DNA of 42,346 bases from J051 sp040289295 (GTDB taxonomy: Bacteria > Armatimonadota > Fimbriimonadia > Fimbriimonadales > ATM1). Of this stretch, positions 23,531-32,355 are shown one piece after another. Below the pieces are notes generated by a model. That model was not told where the DNA came from, did not search any database, and worked only from the letters and a program-made list of their open reading frames with translations. The stretch spans positions 1 to 42,346 of the forward strand of contig PSLA01000020.1 in assembly GCA_040289295.1 (NCBI GenBank). Direction: 5' to 3'. The translations under genes and the position numbers were made by a program. Each line of letters starts with the position of its first letter. The stretch's first letter is position 1.

Positions 23531-24796
23531 CTACGTGATTGCGGCGCTGTAGACTGCCCGCAGCACCTCTTCGGGCGTCGTGATCCCAGACAGCACCTTG
23601 TTGCGTCCGTCCTCCAGCATCGTCCGCATTCCCTGGCGTCGAGCGGCAGCAGCGATTTCGCCGTGCTCGGCGCCGCGCGCGATTGCGTGGCGCATGTCCG
23701 GCGTTCCCAGGAAGAGTTCGAAGACTGCGGTTCTGCCTCGGTAGCCGTGTCCACGACATTCTGGACAGCCCTTGCCCTTTCGGAACGTGCCCTGCACCGG
23801 CTGGCCAGGTTCAAATCCGAGCGCGATCAGTTCGTCTTCGTCTGGCTCGAACGACTCGGCGCAGTGAATGCAGTTCACGCGCACCAGTCGCTGAGCCATC
23901 ACGCCCACCGTAACGGCGGCGACAAGATACGGCTCGGCGCCCATGTCGAACATGCGGCCGATGGTCTCGACCGCGTTGTTCGTGTGGATGGTCGTCAGCA
24001 CCAAATGTCCGGTGAGCGCAGCCTGGATGCCGATGCTAAGCGATTCGGGGTCGCGCATCTCGCCCACCATCATGACGTCGGGGTCTTGGCGGAGAAAGGT
24101 GCGCATGACGCGGGGGAAAGTCATCTTCTCCGTTACTTGAACTTGCGTAACGTTGTCAGAGAACTCGTACTCGATCGGGTCCTCGACGGTCACGATATTC
24201 CGATGGGTGCGGTCCAGGGTATTCAGGCTGGCATAGAGGGTCGAGGTCTTTCCGCTACCGGTCGGGCCGGTTACCATGATCATGCCGTAAGGAGTCGAGA
24301 TAGCTTGCTTCCATTTCTCCATCACATCCTGCGGCATTCCGAGTTGCGCGAGCTCAACGCGCATCTGGCCCGGATCGAGGATGCGGAGCACGACCTTTTC
24401 GCCGTTGAGTGCCGGTATCACCGAGCAGCGTGCGGACAGGCGGCGGTTGTTATACTCCATGTCAATGCGTCCGTCTTGTGCTTCGCGCTTCTCGTCAATG
24501 TGCATTCCGGCGGCGAGCTTGATGCGCGCAACGACGTTGGCGGCTGTCTCAGGCGGCAACTGGCCGTTTTCGGTCAGTTGGCCGTCTATACGGAACCGAA
24601 TCTTCAGTTGGTCTCGCTCCGGTTGGAGGTGGATGTCGCTTGCGCCTGCCTCGATGGCGTTCATGAAGATGTTGTCCACAATCTGCACGGCGATGGACAT
24701 CTCCTCGCCGCCCATCTCACGCACCTGGCCCTGTTCGCGCAGGATCAGGCGAAATCGCTTCATTGCTCCCCAGTTCGTTCGTGCAAGATCGTCCAT
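23531..24796 (-). CDS. GspE/PilB-type secretion or pilus assembly ATPase, short form
   Basis: From ATG 24796 (preceded by GGAGGGGCA) the protein has 421 aa. It contains the N2-type domain (about 35-140, AVQIVDNIFMNAIEAGASDI) and the hexameric ATPase domain: Walker A GPTGSGKTST (about 177-186), Asp/His boxes, Walker B VMMVGEMRDPES (about 241-252), TGHLVLTTIHTNNA, and the zinc tetracysteine motif CIHC (309-312) and CPEC (344-347) typical of GspE/PilB and absent in PilT. The N-terminal N1 domain of full-length PilB (about 150 more residues) is missing. It powers type IV pilus extension or type II secretion at the inner membrane. No pilin genes are adjacent. Confidence 0.9.
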   Translation of the reverse strand: MDDLARTNWGAMKRFRLILREQGQVREMGGEEMSIAVQIVDNIFMNAIEAGASDIHLQPERDQLKIRFRIDGQLTENGQLPPETAANVVARIKLAAGMHIDEKREAQDGRIDMEYNNRRLSARCSVIPALNGEKVVLRILDPGQMRVELAQLGMPQDVMEKWKQAISTPYGMIMVTGPTGSGKTSTLYASLNTLDRTHRNIVTVEDPIEYEFSDNVTQVQVTEKMTFPRVMRTFLRQDPDVMMVGEMRDPESLSIGIQAALTGHLVLTTIHTNNAVETIGRMFDMGAEPYLVAAVTVGVMAQRLVRVNCIHCAESFEPDEDELIALGFEPGQPVQGTFRKGKGCPECRGHGYRGRTAVFELFLGTPDMRHAIARGAEHGEIAAAARRQGMRTMLEDGRNKVLSGITTPEEVLRAVYSAAIT

Positions 24797-24840
24797 TGCC
24801 CCTCCGATATCGGACGGAGCCAAGTTTACCGCGCGTTCGC

Positions 24841-24870
24841 TTGTAGGGCAGGTCGCGGCTCGAGTATAAA
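24841..24870 (+). promoter_or_regulatory. Possible rluD promoter giving a leaderless mRNA
   Basis: TTGTAG (24841-24846), 18-bp spacer, TATAAA (24865-24870). The ATG of rluD begins 8 bases after the -10, so the transcript would start at or near the start codon; no Shine-Dalgarno at normal distance is present. On the other strand the pilB leader has TCCGATATCGGA next to its GGAGG, which could partly hide that site. Confidence 0.4.
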
Positions 24871-24877
24871 CCAAGGC

Positions 24878-25777
24878 ATGCGACTGATGGCGGATCGGAC
24901 GGAGCGTCTGGATCGCTTCCTCGCCCGCCTGCTGCCGGAGCAGAGCCGCTCGCGCCTCGTCGAGCACATCGAGGATGGACGCGTCCGGGTGGAAGGGGAG
25001 GTGAGGAAACCGTCCTTCCGCCTTCAGCCTGGGATGGAGGTGCTTGTTGAGGAGATTCCCGAGCGGCCCCCCCAGGACTTGAGTCCCGAGCCAATACCCC
25101 TTGACGTTCTTTATGAAGACGAGCACCTGTTGGTTGTGAACAAGCCTGCAGGGCTTGCTGCCCACCCATCGACAACCTCCAGGCAGCCGACTCTAGCGCA
25201 TGCGCTGTTGGCGCACTCCGAGGCGCTGAGCACAGTTGGAGGTGAGTTCCGCCCCGGCATCGTGCACCGGCTGGACAAAGACACGAGTGGTGCGATCCTC
25301 GTCGCGAAGACCGACGCAGTGCACCGCAAGCTCCAGGCGCAAATCCAGTCCCGAGTCGCCCGCCGCCTCTACTGGGCATGGGTTGCCGGCGCTCCGCGGG
25401 ATACCACGTTCGGTATCCGCACGCACATAGGCAGGCATCCTCGTGACCGCAAGCGGCGCGCAGTGGTCTCCTCCTTTGCACCGGACGCACGCGAAGCGAT
25501 AACGCATTGCAGACTGCTGCTGCGTGAGCAGGGCCTCTCTCTGCTGGAATGCCGCCTCGAGACGGGCCGAACGCACCAGATACGCGTCCATCTCGCGCAC
25601 GTTCGCCTGCCGCTCTTAGGGGATATGACGTACGGGGTGGCGCATCCAATTGTCGCCAGACAGGCGTTGCACGCGCGCACTATCTCGTTTGTCCACCCGG
25701 AGACCAGTGAGCACATCACGCTCCACGCCCCGGTACCGCCCGATCTGGAGGTGCTCCCGTTGCCAGAGGGGGGGTAA
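24878..25777 (+). CDS. rluD: RluD-family 23S rRNA pseudouridine synthase
   Basis: The enzyme turns uridines of 23S rRNA into pseudouridine. The protein has 299 aa. The N-terminal S4 RNA-binding domain (about 8-60, RLDRFLARLLPEQSRSRLVE) precedes the catalytic domain with catalytic D133 in GIVHRLDKDTSGAILVAKT, plus YLVVNKPAG-type LLVVNKPAGLAAHPS and the RLETGRTHQIRVHLAHV motif. The RluD/RluC/RluA subgroup is not certain; the S4 domain and length favour RluD. Divergent from the pilB-type gene with 81 bp between. The ABC permease gene begins 3 bp after its stop. Confidence 0.88.
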   Translation: MRLMADRTERLDRFLARLLPEQSRSRLVEHIEDGRVRVEGEVRKPSFRLQPGMEVLVEEIPERPPQDLSPEPIPLDVLYEDEHLLVVNKPAGLAAHPSTTSRQPTLAHALLAHSEALSTVGGEFRPGIVHRLDKDTSGAILVAKTDAVHRKLQAQIQSRVARRLYWAWVAGAPRDTTFGIRTHIGRHPRDRKRRAVVSSFAPDAREAITHCRLLLREQGLSLLECRLETGRTHQIRVHLAHVRLPLLGDMTYGVAHPIVARQALHARTISFVHPETSEHITLHAPVPPDLEVLPLPEGG

Positions 25778-25780
25778 TCG

Positions 25781-26569
25781 GTGAGGAGGCTTGCTCGCGT
25801 CTACCGTCAGTTTTTTCTTTCGAGCCTTCAGCGCGAAATGGAGTTCCGGGCGAACTTCGTCGCAAAAATTGCGCAAAACCTGATTTGGGTTGTTACGTTC
25901 ACGCTGTTGCTCGAGGTCATCTTTCGGAACACCGCAACGGTCCGTGGGTGGACGAAGGCTGAAACGTACCTACTCGCCGCCACATGCTTCATCGTGGAAG
26001 GGCTCGTCGGCGCGTTCCTCAGCGCGAGCACCGTCGAGATCCCGCAGAAGGTGCGTCAAGGCGCGCTGGATTTTGACATCGTCAAACCGATTGACTCACA
26101 GTTTCTCGCCTGCGCGAGGAAGTTCAACTTCGACCAACTCGGCACGCTCGTTGCCGGCGTCATCATCGCGCTCATCGCCTCACGGGCTGCGGGCATCAAG
26201 CTGACACTTGCCGGGGTGGGAGGTTATGTTCTGTTGGTTCTGAGCGCGTGCGTCATTTATGGTTCCTTTCTGCTGATGCTGATGACCACTGCGATCTGGT
26301 TCGTCCGCGTGGATAATCTTTGGGTTCTGGGCGACTTTGCGGTCGCCCTCGCGCGGTATCCGATTGACATTTTCGGCGCGGCGGCGAAGACGCTGCTGAC
26401 GTTTGTTATTCCGCTTGCTTTCCTCGCATCCGTTCCCGTCCGCACGTTAAGCGGCGTTGCGGGGGTGGCTTGGCTTGCATTGAGCCTCGGTTGGGCTGTC
26501 GCCTTCTTCATGGGGGCTCGGTGGTTCTGGCGCTTCGCGCTGCGACACTACACGAGCGCGAGTTCGTAA
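25781..26569 (+). CDS. ABC-2 family transporter permease
   Basis: The protein has 262 aa (GTG start, 3 bp after rluD). It has a short amphipathic N-terminus FFLSSLQREMEFRANF and about six membrane helices (near 35-50, 60-80, 118-135, 145-168, 200-222, 232-250), as in the ABC2_membrane_6/DUF990 group (COG3694). The segment TVEIPQKVRQGALDFDIVKP between helices 2 and 3 is typical of that group. Such permeases normally pair with a second permease and an ATP-binding subunit; neither is adjacent, so the partner genes lie elsewhere. Substrate unknown. Confidence 0.85.
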   Translation: MRRLARVYRQFFLSSLQREMEFRANFVAKIAQNLIWVVTFTLLLEVIFRNTATVRGWTKAETYLLAATCFIVEGLVGAFLSASTVEIPQKVRQGALDFDIVKPIDSQFLACARKFNFDQLGTLVAGVIIALIASRAAGIKLTLAGVGGYVLLVLSACVIYGSFLLMLMTTAIWFVRVDNLWVLGDFAVALARYPIDIFGAAAKTLLTFVIPLAFLASVPVRTLSGVAGVAWLALSLGWAVAFFMGARWFWRFALRHYTSASS

Positions 26570-26570
26570 G

Positions 26571-26651
26571 GCTAGTGGGACGCTCGCCCTCCCTTCGCAA
26601 GTCACCACATCCCCCTCACCCCAACCCTCTCCCACAGGGAGAGGGAGTGAG
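26571..26651. repeat. Composite repeat, inverted copy
   Basis: GAGCGTCC-type copy in minus orientation (26571-26594), linker TCGCAAGTCACCACATC, and the palindrome CCCCTCACCCCAACCCTCTC (to 26651). Read on the minus strand this is nearly the same composite as 19062-19146, including the 17-base linker. Confidence 0.85.
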
Positions 26652-26658
26652 GAAACCC

Positions 26659-26740
26659 AGGGAGCGTGAGCGTCCTCGCGGACACAAAGCGGCCGCGCTG
26701 CGAAGGCTGGGTGTAGGCTCGTGGGACGCTCGCCCTCCCT
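26659..26740. repeat. 82-bp element with inverted ends, copy 1
   Basis: It begins AGGGAGCGTGAGCGTCCTCG and ends GGGACGCTCGCCCTCCCT, an imperfect terminal inverted repeat of about 22 bp. The interior contains AAAGCGGCCGC and CGAAGGCTGGGTG. The reverse complement matches 34238-34319 at about 76 of 82 positions, exactly the same length. It lies just upstream of the UPF0182 gene. No ORF inside. Confidence 0.85.
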
Positions 26741-26765
26741 GTGCGAGGCGGTAGACTGCCCGTGC

Positions 26766-29585
26766 ATGGGGATTGGGCCGGAACCGGGAATGGATCCTCG
26801 GCAGCGACGCGCGCTCATTCGGCTGTTCGTCGCAATCGGCATCGTAACGCTGCTGTTGGGTCTGAGCGGCGTGATTGCGCGCTTCTTGATGGACTACTGG
26901 TGGTACAAGGAGGACGTTGGCGCGACCATCATATTTTTCAGGCCGCTGCTGTTGCGCCCGCTGTTTTTCCTCGTAGCTTTCATCGGGGCATTTACTGTTG
27001 TTTATCTGGTGGGGCGCGCGGCGTTGAACACGCGAGCGGTGCGCGGGGTGCTGGACACGCCGATATTCGATCACCCGTACTATCACGTCCTCGCGCGGGG
27101 ACACGGATGGTTTCTCAAGATGCTGCGCCTGGTCGCGCTGTTCTTTGGGCTCCTGTTCGGCATGGTTTCTTCAGGCCACTGGAAGACTTGCTTGCTTTAC
27201 GTGAACGCTGAGCCGTTCGGCAAGACTGACCCGATCTTCGGCCTTGACTACTCTTTCTTTGTGTTTCGGCTGCCGCTGATCGAGTGGATTGTGGGAACGG
27301 TTATTGCGCTTACGATCATCTCCGCGTTGCTTCTTGCGGTTGTACATTTCGGCATCGCAGGCTTGGCTGTCGTTGCGCGGGTGCACCTTCGCGACCCTGC
27401 GCCGAGGAAGCACTTCACCATCGTCGGCGCGGTGTTTCTGTTCGCTCTGGGCGTACAGATCTACGTCAGCCGTTACGGCTCCGTGATCACGCCCGGCCCG
27501 CGAATCACCGGAGCATCCTATGCGGACCTTCAAGCGGTGGGGGCTAAGGCAATTGCCGCGTGGGTGCTGTGGCTCTCAGCGGCGGCCGCGTTGCTTACGA
27601 TCGGAAAGCAGTACGCGGGCCTCATCGCCGGCGCGGTCGTAAGCGGGGTGGTCTATATAGTCGGAGTGGCGATTTGGCCACAGGTCGTCCAGACATACAC
27701 TGTTCAACCGAACGAGCTGCAAATGGAGACGCCGTATATCGTGCACGCGATCGAAGCCACTCGCTGGGCGTATGCGCTCGACAAGATTGACGTCCGCGAG
27801 GACTTTCCGGCAACGGTGCGTCCGTCTCCGGAAGAGATTGCGAAATCTGAGCAGACGCTGCGAAACATGCGCCTCTGGGACCCTTTTATTCTTCGTTCCT
27901 CAGTGCAGCAGCTTCAGGGGTTGAGGGACTACTACGTGTTTCACGACATTGACGTTGACCGCTACGAGATAGACGGCGTACAGAGAATGTTGATGGTCGG
28001 CGCACGCGACTTGGTCGTACACCCCAACGACACCCAGCGCTCAAACTGGCAGAGCCTTCACCTCATCTACACACACGGTAACGGCATTGTCGCCTGCCCG
28101 GTCAACGAGGCTGGTCCGTCCGGCAAGCCCACCTTCTTCCTCAAAGACCTGCCGCCAGCCGGTCGCCCGGAACTCGAAATCGCGCAGCCGCGGATCTACT
28201 TTTCAGATGCCGATCTTAGCCGTTACGTTATGGTTCGCACGAGGCAAGAGGAGTTCGACCGACCAGGCAGGACGTCCGGCGAGGACGTCTTCCACCGGTG
28301 GGAAGGCGAGAAAGGTGTCAGCATCGCTTCCCCTTTCCGGCGGTTCATGGCAAGCCTCTACTTCGGCGAGTACGACATCCTGCTCACGCGAGCGGTAGGT
28401 GACCAGTCCGTCATCCTATTCAACCGTGCGATTCGCGAGCGGGCGGAGAAGTTGTTCCCGTACCTTGTGTGGGACAACGATCCATACATCGCTATCGTGG
28501 ACAAGAGGCTGACCTGGATCATGGATGGCTATACGACAACTGACTCAATCCCATACAGTTCGCACACGAGCATGCGCGGCCTGATGTTCAACTATATTCG
28601 CAATAGCGTCAAGTTGACGATAGACGCCTACACGGGCGAGTGGAAGGCCTATGTGATGGACGATGATTGTCCGATCCTCAAGACTTGGGCGAAGGTGTAC
28701 CCCGGATTGCTCACACCCAAGGCGGAGGCACCGCAGAGCCTCATTAAACACTTCCGCTACCCGGAAGACCTGTTCACGGCGCAGTCACACCAACTTGCTC
28801 TCTATCACGTAACGGATCCGCAGGTGTTTTTCCAACGCAACGACGCATGGGAGGTCCCGACCGTGGACGGGTCGGCGGAACAGACGGGTTCTCGGCGCAT
28901 GGTCCCTTACTATGTGCAGATGCGCTTGCCCGACGAGGAGCGCGACTCCTTCATGCTCATCTTGCCGTTTACACCCCTCAACCGGCCGAACATGATCGGC
29001 TGGCTTGCCGCACACTGCGATCCGCATTCCTATGGCGATATGGTGCTCTACGTCTTTCCAGAAGACCGCAGCATCAATGGACCGGCGCAACAGAACGCAA
29101 TGTTCAACCAGGACTCCAAATTGGCGCAGATGATCACTCTCCTCGACCAACGCGGAAGCCAACTGCAGCACGGGAACCTACTCGTCGTGCCCATCGGCGG
29201 AAGCGTGATGTACGTGAAGACGTTTTTCCTCGTCGCGTCCGGCGGGCAGATGATCCCGGAGCTCAAGTTGGTAGTGCTTGCGTTCAGCGACAAGATTGTG
29301 TTTGCAGATTCCTATCCGCGCGCACTCGAGATGCTTCTTGGCGAGCGACCGAAGGTGGACGTCGGGACGGTGCTGCCGAGCGATGAGCCGGGCGGCACAC
29401 CTCTGCAGGGCGTCGCCGAAAGCGAACTTGCCCGCCGCGCCTTGCAAATCCTTCGTGAGGCGCAAACCGCGCAGCAGCGAGGCGATTGGGCTACCTACGG
29501 CGAGGCGCTTCGCAGGCTGGAAAAGGTCTTGAAGCAGGCTTCCGGCGAGGCGAGCACCGCCGCTAAGGCGCAAGCCGAGGGATAG
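26766..29585 (+). CDS. UPF0182 family membrane protein
   Basis: From ATG 26766 the protein has 939 aa, usual for the family; ATG 26790 is an equally reasonable start. The first about 340 residues hold about seven membrane helices; the region after FLMDYWWYKEDVG is typical of the family. The long extracytoplasmic part has known signatures: PNELQMETPYIVHAIEATRW, LWDPFILRSSVQQLQGLRDY, HLIYTHGNGIVACPVNEAG and TGEWKAYVMDDDCPILKTWA. The C-terminal about 80 residues form a helix-rich tail. Biochemical function is unknown. TAGACT lies about 10 bases before the first ATG. Confidence 0.92.
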   Translation: MGIGPEPGMDPRQRRALIRLFVAIGIVTLLLGLSGVIARFLMDYWWYKEDVGATIIFFRPLLLRPLFFLVAFIGAFTVVYLVGRAALNTRAVRGVLDTPIFDHPYYHVLARGHGWFLKMLRLVALFFGLLFGMVSSGHWKTCLLYVNAEPFGKTDPIFGLDYSFFVFRLPLIEWIVGTVIALTIISALLLAVVHFGIAGLAVVARVHLRDPAPRKHFTIVGAVFLFALGVQIYVSRYGSVITPGPRITGASYADLQAVGAKAIAAWVLWLSAAAALLTIGKQYAGLIAGAVVSGVVYIVGVAIWPQVVQTYTVQPNELQMETPYIVHAIEATRWAYALDKIDVREDFPATVRPSPEEIAKSEQTLRNMRLWDPFILRSSVQQLQGLRDYYVFHDIDVDRYEIDGVQRMLMVGARDLVVHPNDTQRSNWQSLHLIYTHGNGIVACPVNEAGPSGKPTFFLKDLPPAGRPELEIAQPRIYFSDADLSRYVMVRTRQEEFDRPGRTSGEDVFHRWEGEKGVSIASPFRRFMASLYFGEYDILLTRAVGDQSVILFNRAIRERAEKLFPYLVWDNDPYIAIVDKRLTWIMDGYTTTDSIPYSSHTSMRGLMFNYIRNSVKLTIDAYTGEWKAYVMDDDCPILKTWAKVYPGLLTPKAEAPQSLIKHFRYPEDLFTAQSHQLALYHVTDPQVFFQRNDAWEVPTVDGSAEQTGSRRMVPYYVQMRLPDEERDSFMLILPFTPLNRPNMIGWLAAHCDPHSYGDMVLYVFPEDRSINGPAQQNAMFNQDSKLAQMITLLDQRGSQLQHGNLLVVPIGGSVMYVKTFFLVASGGQMIPELKLVVLAFSDKIVFADSYPRALEMLLGERPKVDVGTVLPSDEPGGTPLQGVAESELARRALQILREAQTAQQRGDWATYGEALRRLEKVLKQASGEASTAAKAQAEG

Positions 29586-30102
29586 CCGCCGTCGTCTCTA
29601 AGCGACCCGAGATGCGAATCGCACCTCCGCCGATGTCAAGCGACTGAACGTCCGCGCGTAGAGGCAGTCCGGTGAGGTCAACGAGAGGGTTAATGCGCTC
29701 GAGGTGAGGTCGGGCGATTGACTTTGCGTTCACTCCGCCCGCCTCGATTCGTCGAGGCACGAAGTTCAGTTTGCCGTCGGAGAACTCCAGCACACCCACC
29801 GCTCCGACCTCAACGGGCAGCAACAAGCGCGCCACGGCGAGGATGGTGATCTCGCCGTTCTTGGCGCTGACCCGAAAGTCGGAGAGATTCGCCGGTCGCT
29901 TCTTCTCGAGGTACGCCTGCACGTCCTCCTCAAGGAACGTGAGAGTGGCGTGGCAAAGCGTGCCTTCGGGAATAGAGAAGGGCCTCACGCCGAGGATGGG
30001 GGTGTCGAACGATACGTCTCCCTCAGCCATTCGCAAGCCGCTGGGAAGCACAAGCCCCTTGAGCGATATGCTGAGCTCGGTTGCGCGAATCACCTGTTCC
30101 AC
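29563..30102 (-). CDS. DUF2993 (LmeA-like) protein
   Basis: The protein has 179 aa with a GTG start. The second half fits DUF2993/LmeA: LEFSDGKLNFVPRRIEAGGV, INPLVDLTGLPLRADVQSLD and the final strand GGAIRISGRLE; FLEEDVQAYLEKKRPANL is the usual helix. Relatives are phospholipid-binding, BPI-like periplasmic proteins (LmeA in mycobacterial envelope lipids). I see no signal peptide from this start, so either it acts in the cytoplasm or the true start lies upstream. Its 3' end overlaps the convergent UPF0182 gene by 23 bp. Confidence 0.72.
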   Translation of the reverse strand: MEQVIRATELSISLKGLVLPSGLRMAEGDVSFDTPILGVRPFSIPEGTLCHATLTFLEEDVQAYLEKKRPANLSDFRVSAKNGEITILAVARLLLPVEVGAVGVLEFSDGKLNFVPRRIEAGGVNAKSIARPHLERINPLVDLTGLPLRADVQSLDIGGGAIRISGRLETTAAIPRLAP

Positions 30103-30243
30103 GGCGGGAGTATGGCAGCCCGGAGGGCCTACTCGCGCAGCAGGTCGAAATACGGCAAACCCCGCTAGCCCGAAATCACTGCAACCGCCTTGGACATATG
30201 TGAAGTCCAGTCATTGGATCGATATGATACGCAGGGCGCTCCA

Positions 30244-30275
30244 CCCCTCACCCCGCCCTCTCCCAGAGGGAAAGG
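30244..30275. repeat. CTCTCCC/GGGAGAGGG palindromic repeat
   Basis: A degenerate copy (CCCCTCACCCCGCCCTCTCC then AGAGGGAAAGG) just beyond the pstB stop codon. The remaining spacer 30103-30243 shows nothing definite. Confidence 0.75.
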
Positions 30276-30288
30276 CTGTGTGCACTCA

Positions 30289-31140
30289 CTAACCAAAACG
30301 GCCACTGATGTAGTCCTCGGTCTCCTTTTTCTGAGGCGAAAGGAACAGCGACGAGGTCTTCTGGAATTCTACCAGTTCCCCCATGAGGAAGAAGCCTGTG
30401 TAGTCGCTCGCTCGCTGTGCCTCCTGCATGTTGTGTGTTACGATGACCACCGTGTACTGCTCCTTCAGATCAAGGATCAGGTCCTCGATGCGAGCGGTTG
30501 CAACCGGGTCCAGTGCAGAACACGGCTCGTCCATGAGGATGACTTCCGGATCGACGCTCAGTGCGCGGGCGATGCAGAGCCGCTGCTGCTCACCGCCTGA
30601 GAGTTGGTTGCCCGACTGATGTAGCTTGTCTTTCACGCGCTCCCACAAGTAGGCGGCGCGAAGTGCTCTCTCTACAATCTCCTCCAGCTCGCTCCGCCGC
30701 CGCACACCGTGGATGCGCGGTCCAAACGCGATGTTGTCAAAGATGCTCATGGGGAACGGATTCGGCTTCTGGAACACCATTCCCACGCGTTTCCGCAAGG
30801 CGACGACGTCCACGTCCTTGTCGTAGATGTTTTGACCTCCGATTTCGACCCTGCCTTCGATTCGTACGGCGTCAATCAAATCATTCATCCGGTTCAGGCA
30901 GCGCAAGAACGACGACTTGCCGCAGCCCGACGGCCCGATCAGTGCTGTCACGCGGTGTTCCGGGATGTCAAGGTTAATGTCGCGAAGCGCACAGAACTCG
31001 CCGTAGTGCAGGTGCAGATTGCGGACGCGGATCTTCGGCTCCGTGGCGGCAGGTTGCGTCGCGCCTCCTTCGGCGCGTGCCCGATCCGGTAGGCCTTCCC
31101 CTGCAGAGGGTTCGGTGGATTGCGCTGGCGCCTCGTTCAT
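30289..31140 (-). CDS. pstB: Phosphate ABC transporter ATP-binding protein
   Basis: PstB drives high-affinity phosphate uptake through PstA/PstC. From ATG 31140 the protein has 283 aa, with an about 33-residue polar extension before the ABC domain. Walker A GPSGCGKSS (69-77), Q-loop VFQKPNPFPMSIFDNI, signature LSGGEQQRL (180-188), Walker B VILMDEPCSALDP (200-212) and H-loop VTHNMQEAQR are all present; the PNPFPMSI segment is specific to PstB. A longer start at 31227 would overlap aroC. The usual pstS, pstC, pstA and phoU are not next to it. aroC lies 34 bp upstream on the same strand. Confidence 0.94.
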   Translation of the reverse strand: MNEAPAQSTEPSAGEGLPDRARAEGGATQPAATEPKIRVRNLHLHYGEFCALRDINLDIPEHRVTALIGPSGCGKSSFLRCLNRMNDLIDAVRIEGRVEIGGQNIYDKDVDVVALRKRVGMVFQKPNPFPMSIFDNIAFGPRIHGVRRRSELEEIVERALRAAYLWERVKDKLHQSGNQLSGGEQQRLCIARALSVDPEVILMDEPCSALDPVATARIEDLILDLKEQYTVVIVTHNMQEAQRASDYTGFFLMGELVEFQKTSSLFLSPQKKETEDYISGRFG

Positions 31141-31174
31141 GCCTGATTCTGGTTCCGCCAATGTTAACGCTCCG

Positions 31175-32281
31175 TTATGCGCCGCCCAGTCGCTGCAGGA
31201 GGCTGGCCGTCTCCTGGCGCAACGCATGATCAGCCAGCACGAGGAGCGCCATCGCCTCCACCATAGGCACCGCGCGTGGTAGCACGCATGGGTCGTGCCT
31301 ACCTCTTGCGCGCAGGGTCGTCTCCTCGCGCGGCTTTGTGGTTACAGTCTGTTGCTCATGCAGCACGGTCGCAGTGGGCTTGAAGGCGACGCGAAAGTAG
31401 ATGGTTTCGCCGTTGGTTATGCCGCCCTGAACGCCACCGCTGCGGTTCGTTCGCGTGCGCACTCTGCCCAATTCATCCAAGTAGAACTCGTCGTTGTGCT
31501 CAAGCCCAGTCATCAGCGTCCCTGAGAACCCAGAGCCGATCTCAAACCCCTTGCTCGCAGGGAGCGAGAGCATCGCCTTGGCAAGGTCCGCCTCCATTTT
31601 GTCGAAAACCGGCTCGCCCCAGCCGGGCGGCACGTTTCGCAGAGCGCACGTCACCACACCGCCGAGCGAGTCGCCTTTCCTGCGGATTCGTTCAATGGCG
31701 GCGATCATCCGTTCTGCCACTTCGGGCACCGGGCAGCGAACAGGGCTTGCTTCCACTTGGTCGTGCGTTACCGCCTCGGGGTCGCACTCCGCCTCGATAT
31801 CGCGCACTCTCGAGACCCACGCGATAGCTTCGACACCCCAGACTGTGCGCAGCAACTTGCGGGCGACAGCCGCGGCTGCGACCCGAACGGAGGTCTCTCG
31901 CGCGCTTGCTCTGCCGCCTCCCATCCAGTTCCGAACGCCGTACTTCGCCTCGTAGACGTAGTCGGCGTGGCTTGGACGGTACTTGTCGCGGATCTCTTCA
32001 TAGTCGCGCGGCCGGGCATCCTCGTTTTGGATGCTCAGGCAGATGGGGGTTCCCAGCGTCTTGCCCTCAAATACGCCCGACAGGATGCGAACGGTGTCGC
32101 TCTCCTTTCTTTGCGAGACGAGCGACGACTGGCCTGGCCTGCGCCGGTCGAGGTCGGGTTGTATGTCAGCCTCGGTGAGCGGCAGCCCCGACGGGCAGCC
32201 GTCAACAACCGAGCCTAAGGCGCCGCCATGAGACTCGCCCCAGGTGGTGACCCGGAAGATGGTGCCGAAAGTGTTGCCCAC
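31175..32281 (-). CDS. aroC: Chorismate synthase
   Basis: AroC converts EPSP to chorismate, the last step of the shikimate pathway, using reduced FMN. The protein has 368 aa, full length, with a GTG start (GNTFGTIFRVTTWGESHGGA). Signatures: GESHGGALG, GRRPGQSSLVSQRKESD-type loop, GGGRASARETSVRVAAAA and the C-terminal RGRHDPCVLPRAVPMVEAM. It precedes pstB on the same strand with only 34 bp between, so they may be cotranscribed although their roles are unrelated. Confidence 0.96.
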   Translation of the reverse strand: MGNTFGTIFRVTTWGESHGGALGSVVDGCPSGLPLTEADIQPDLDRRRPGQSSLVSQRKESDTVRILSGVFEGKTLGTPICLSIQNEDARPRDYEEIRDKYRPSHADYVYEAKYGVRNWMGGGRASARETSVRVAAAAVARKLLRTVWGVEAIAWVSRVRDIEAECDPEAVTHDQVEASPVRCPVPEVAERMIAAIERIRRKGDSLGGVVTCALRNVPPGWGEPVFDKMEADLAKAMLSLPASKGFEIGSGFSGTLMTGLEHNDEFYLDELGRVRTRTNRSGGVQGGITNGETIYFRVAFKPTATVLHEQQTVTTKPREETTLRARGRHDPCVLPRAVPMVEAMALLVLADHALRQETASLLQRLGGA

Positions 32282-32355
32282 CGCGCCGATGTTACACGTT
32301 TCGCAAGGCCCGGATGCGCGCCCCTCGAACGTTCATCAGCGTGCAGGCAGGGCCG

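Noticed and set aside
23663..24877. Long plus-strand open frame joined to the front of rluD (704 aa in all)
   Set aside because: It runs antisense to the clear PilB/GspE ATPase; its translation shows no family pattern and only the part from 24878 matches a pseudouridine synthase.
24797..25165. 123-residue N-terminal extension of the PilB-type gene
   Set aside because: It is antisense to the S4 domain of rluD, shows no N1-domain pattern, and the ATG at 24796 has an excellent ribosome-binding site.
26571..26740. CRISPR-like array of short repeats
   Set aside because: Units are inverted and unevenly spaced, with no regular spacers and no cas genes; they belong to the dispersed repeat families.
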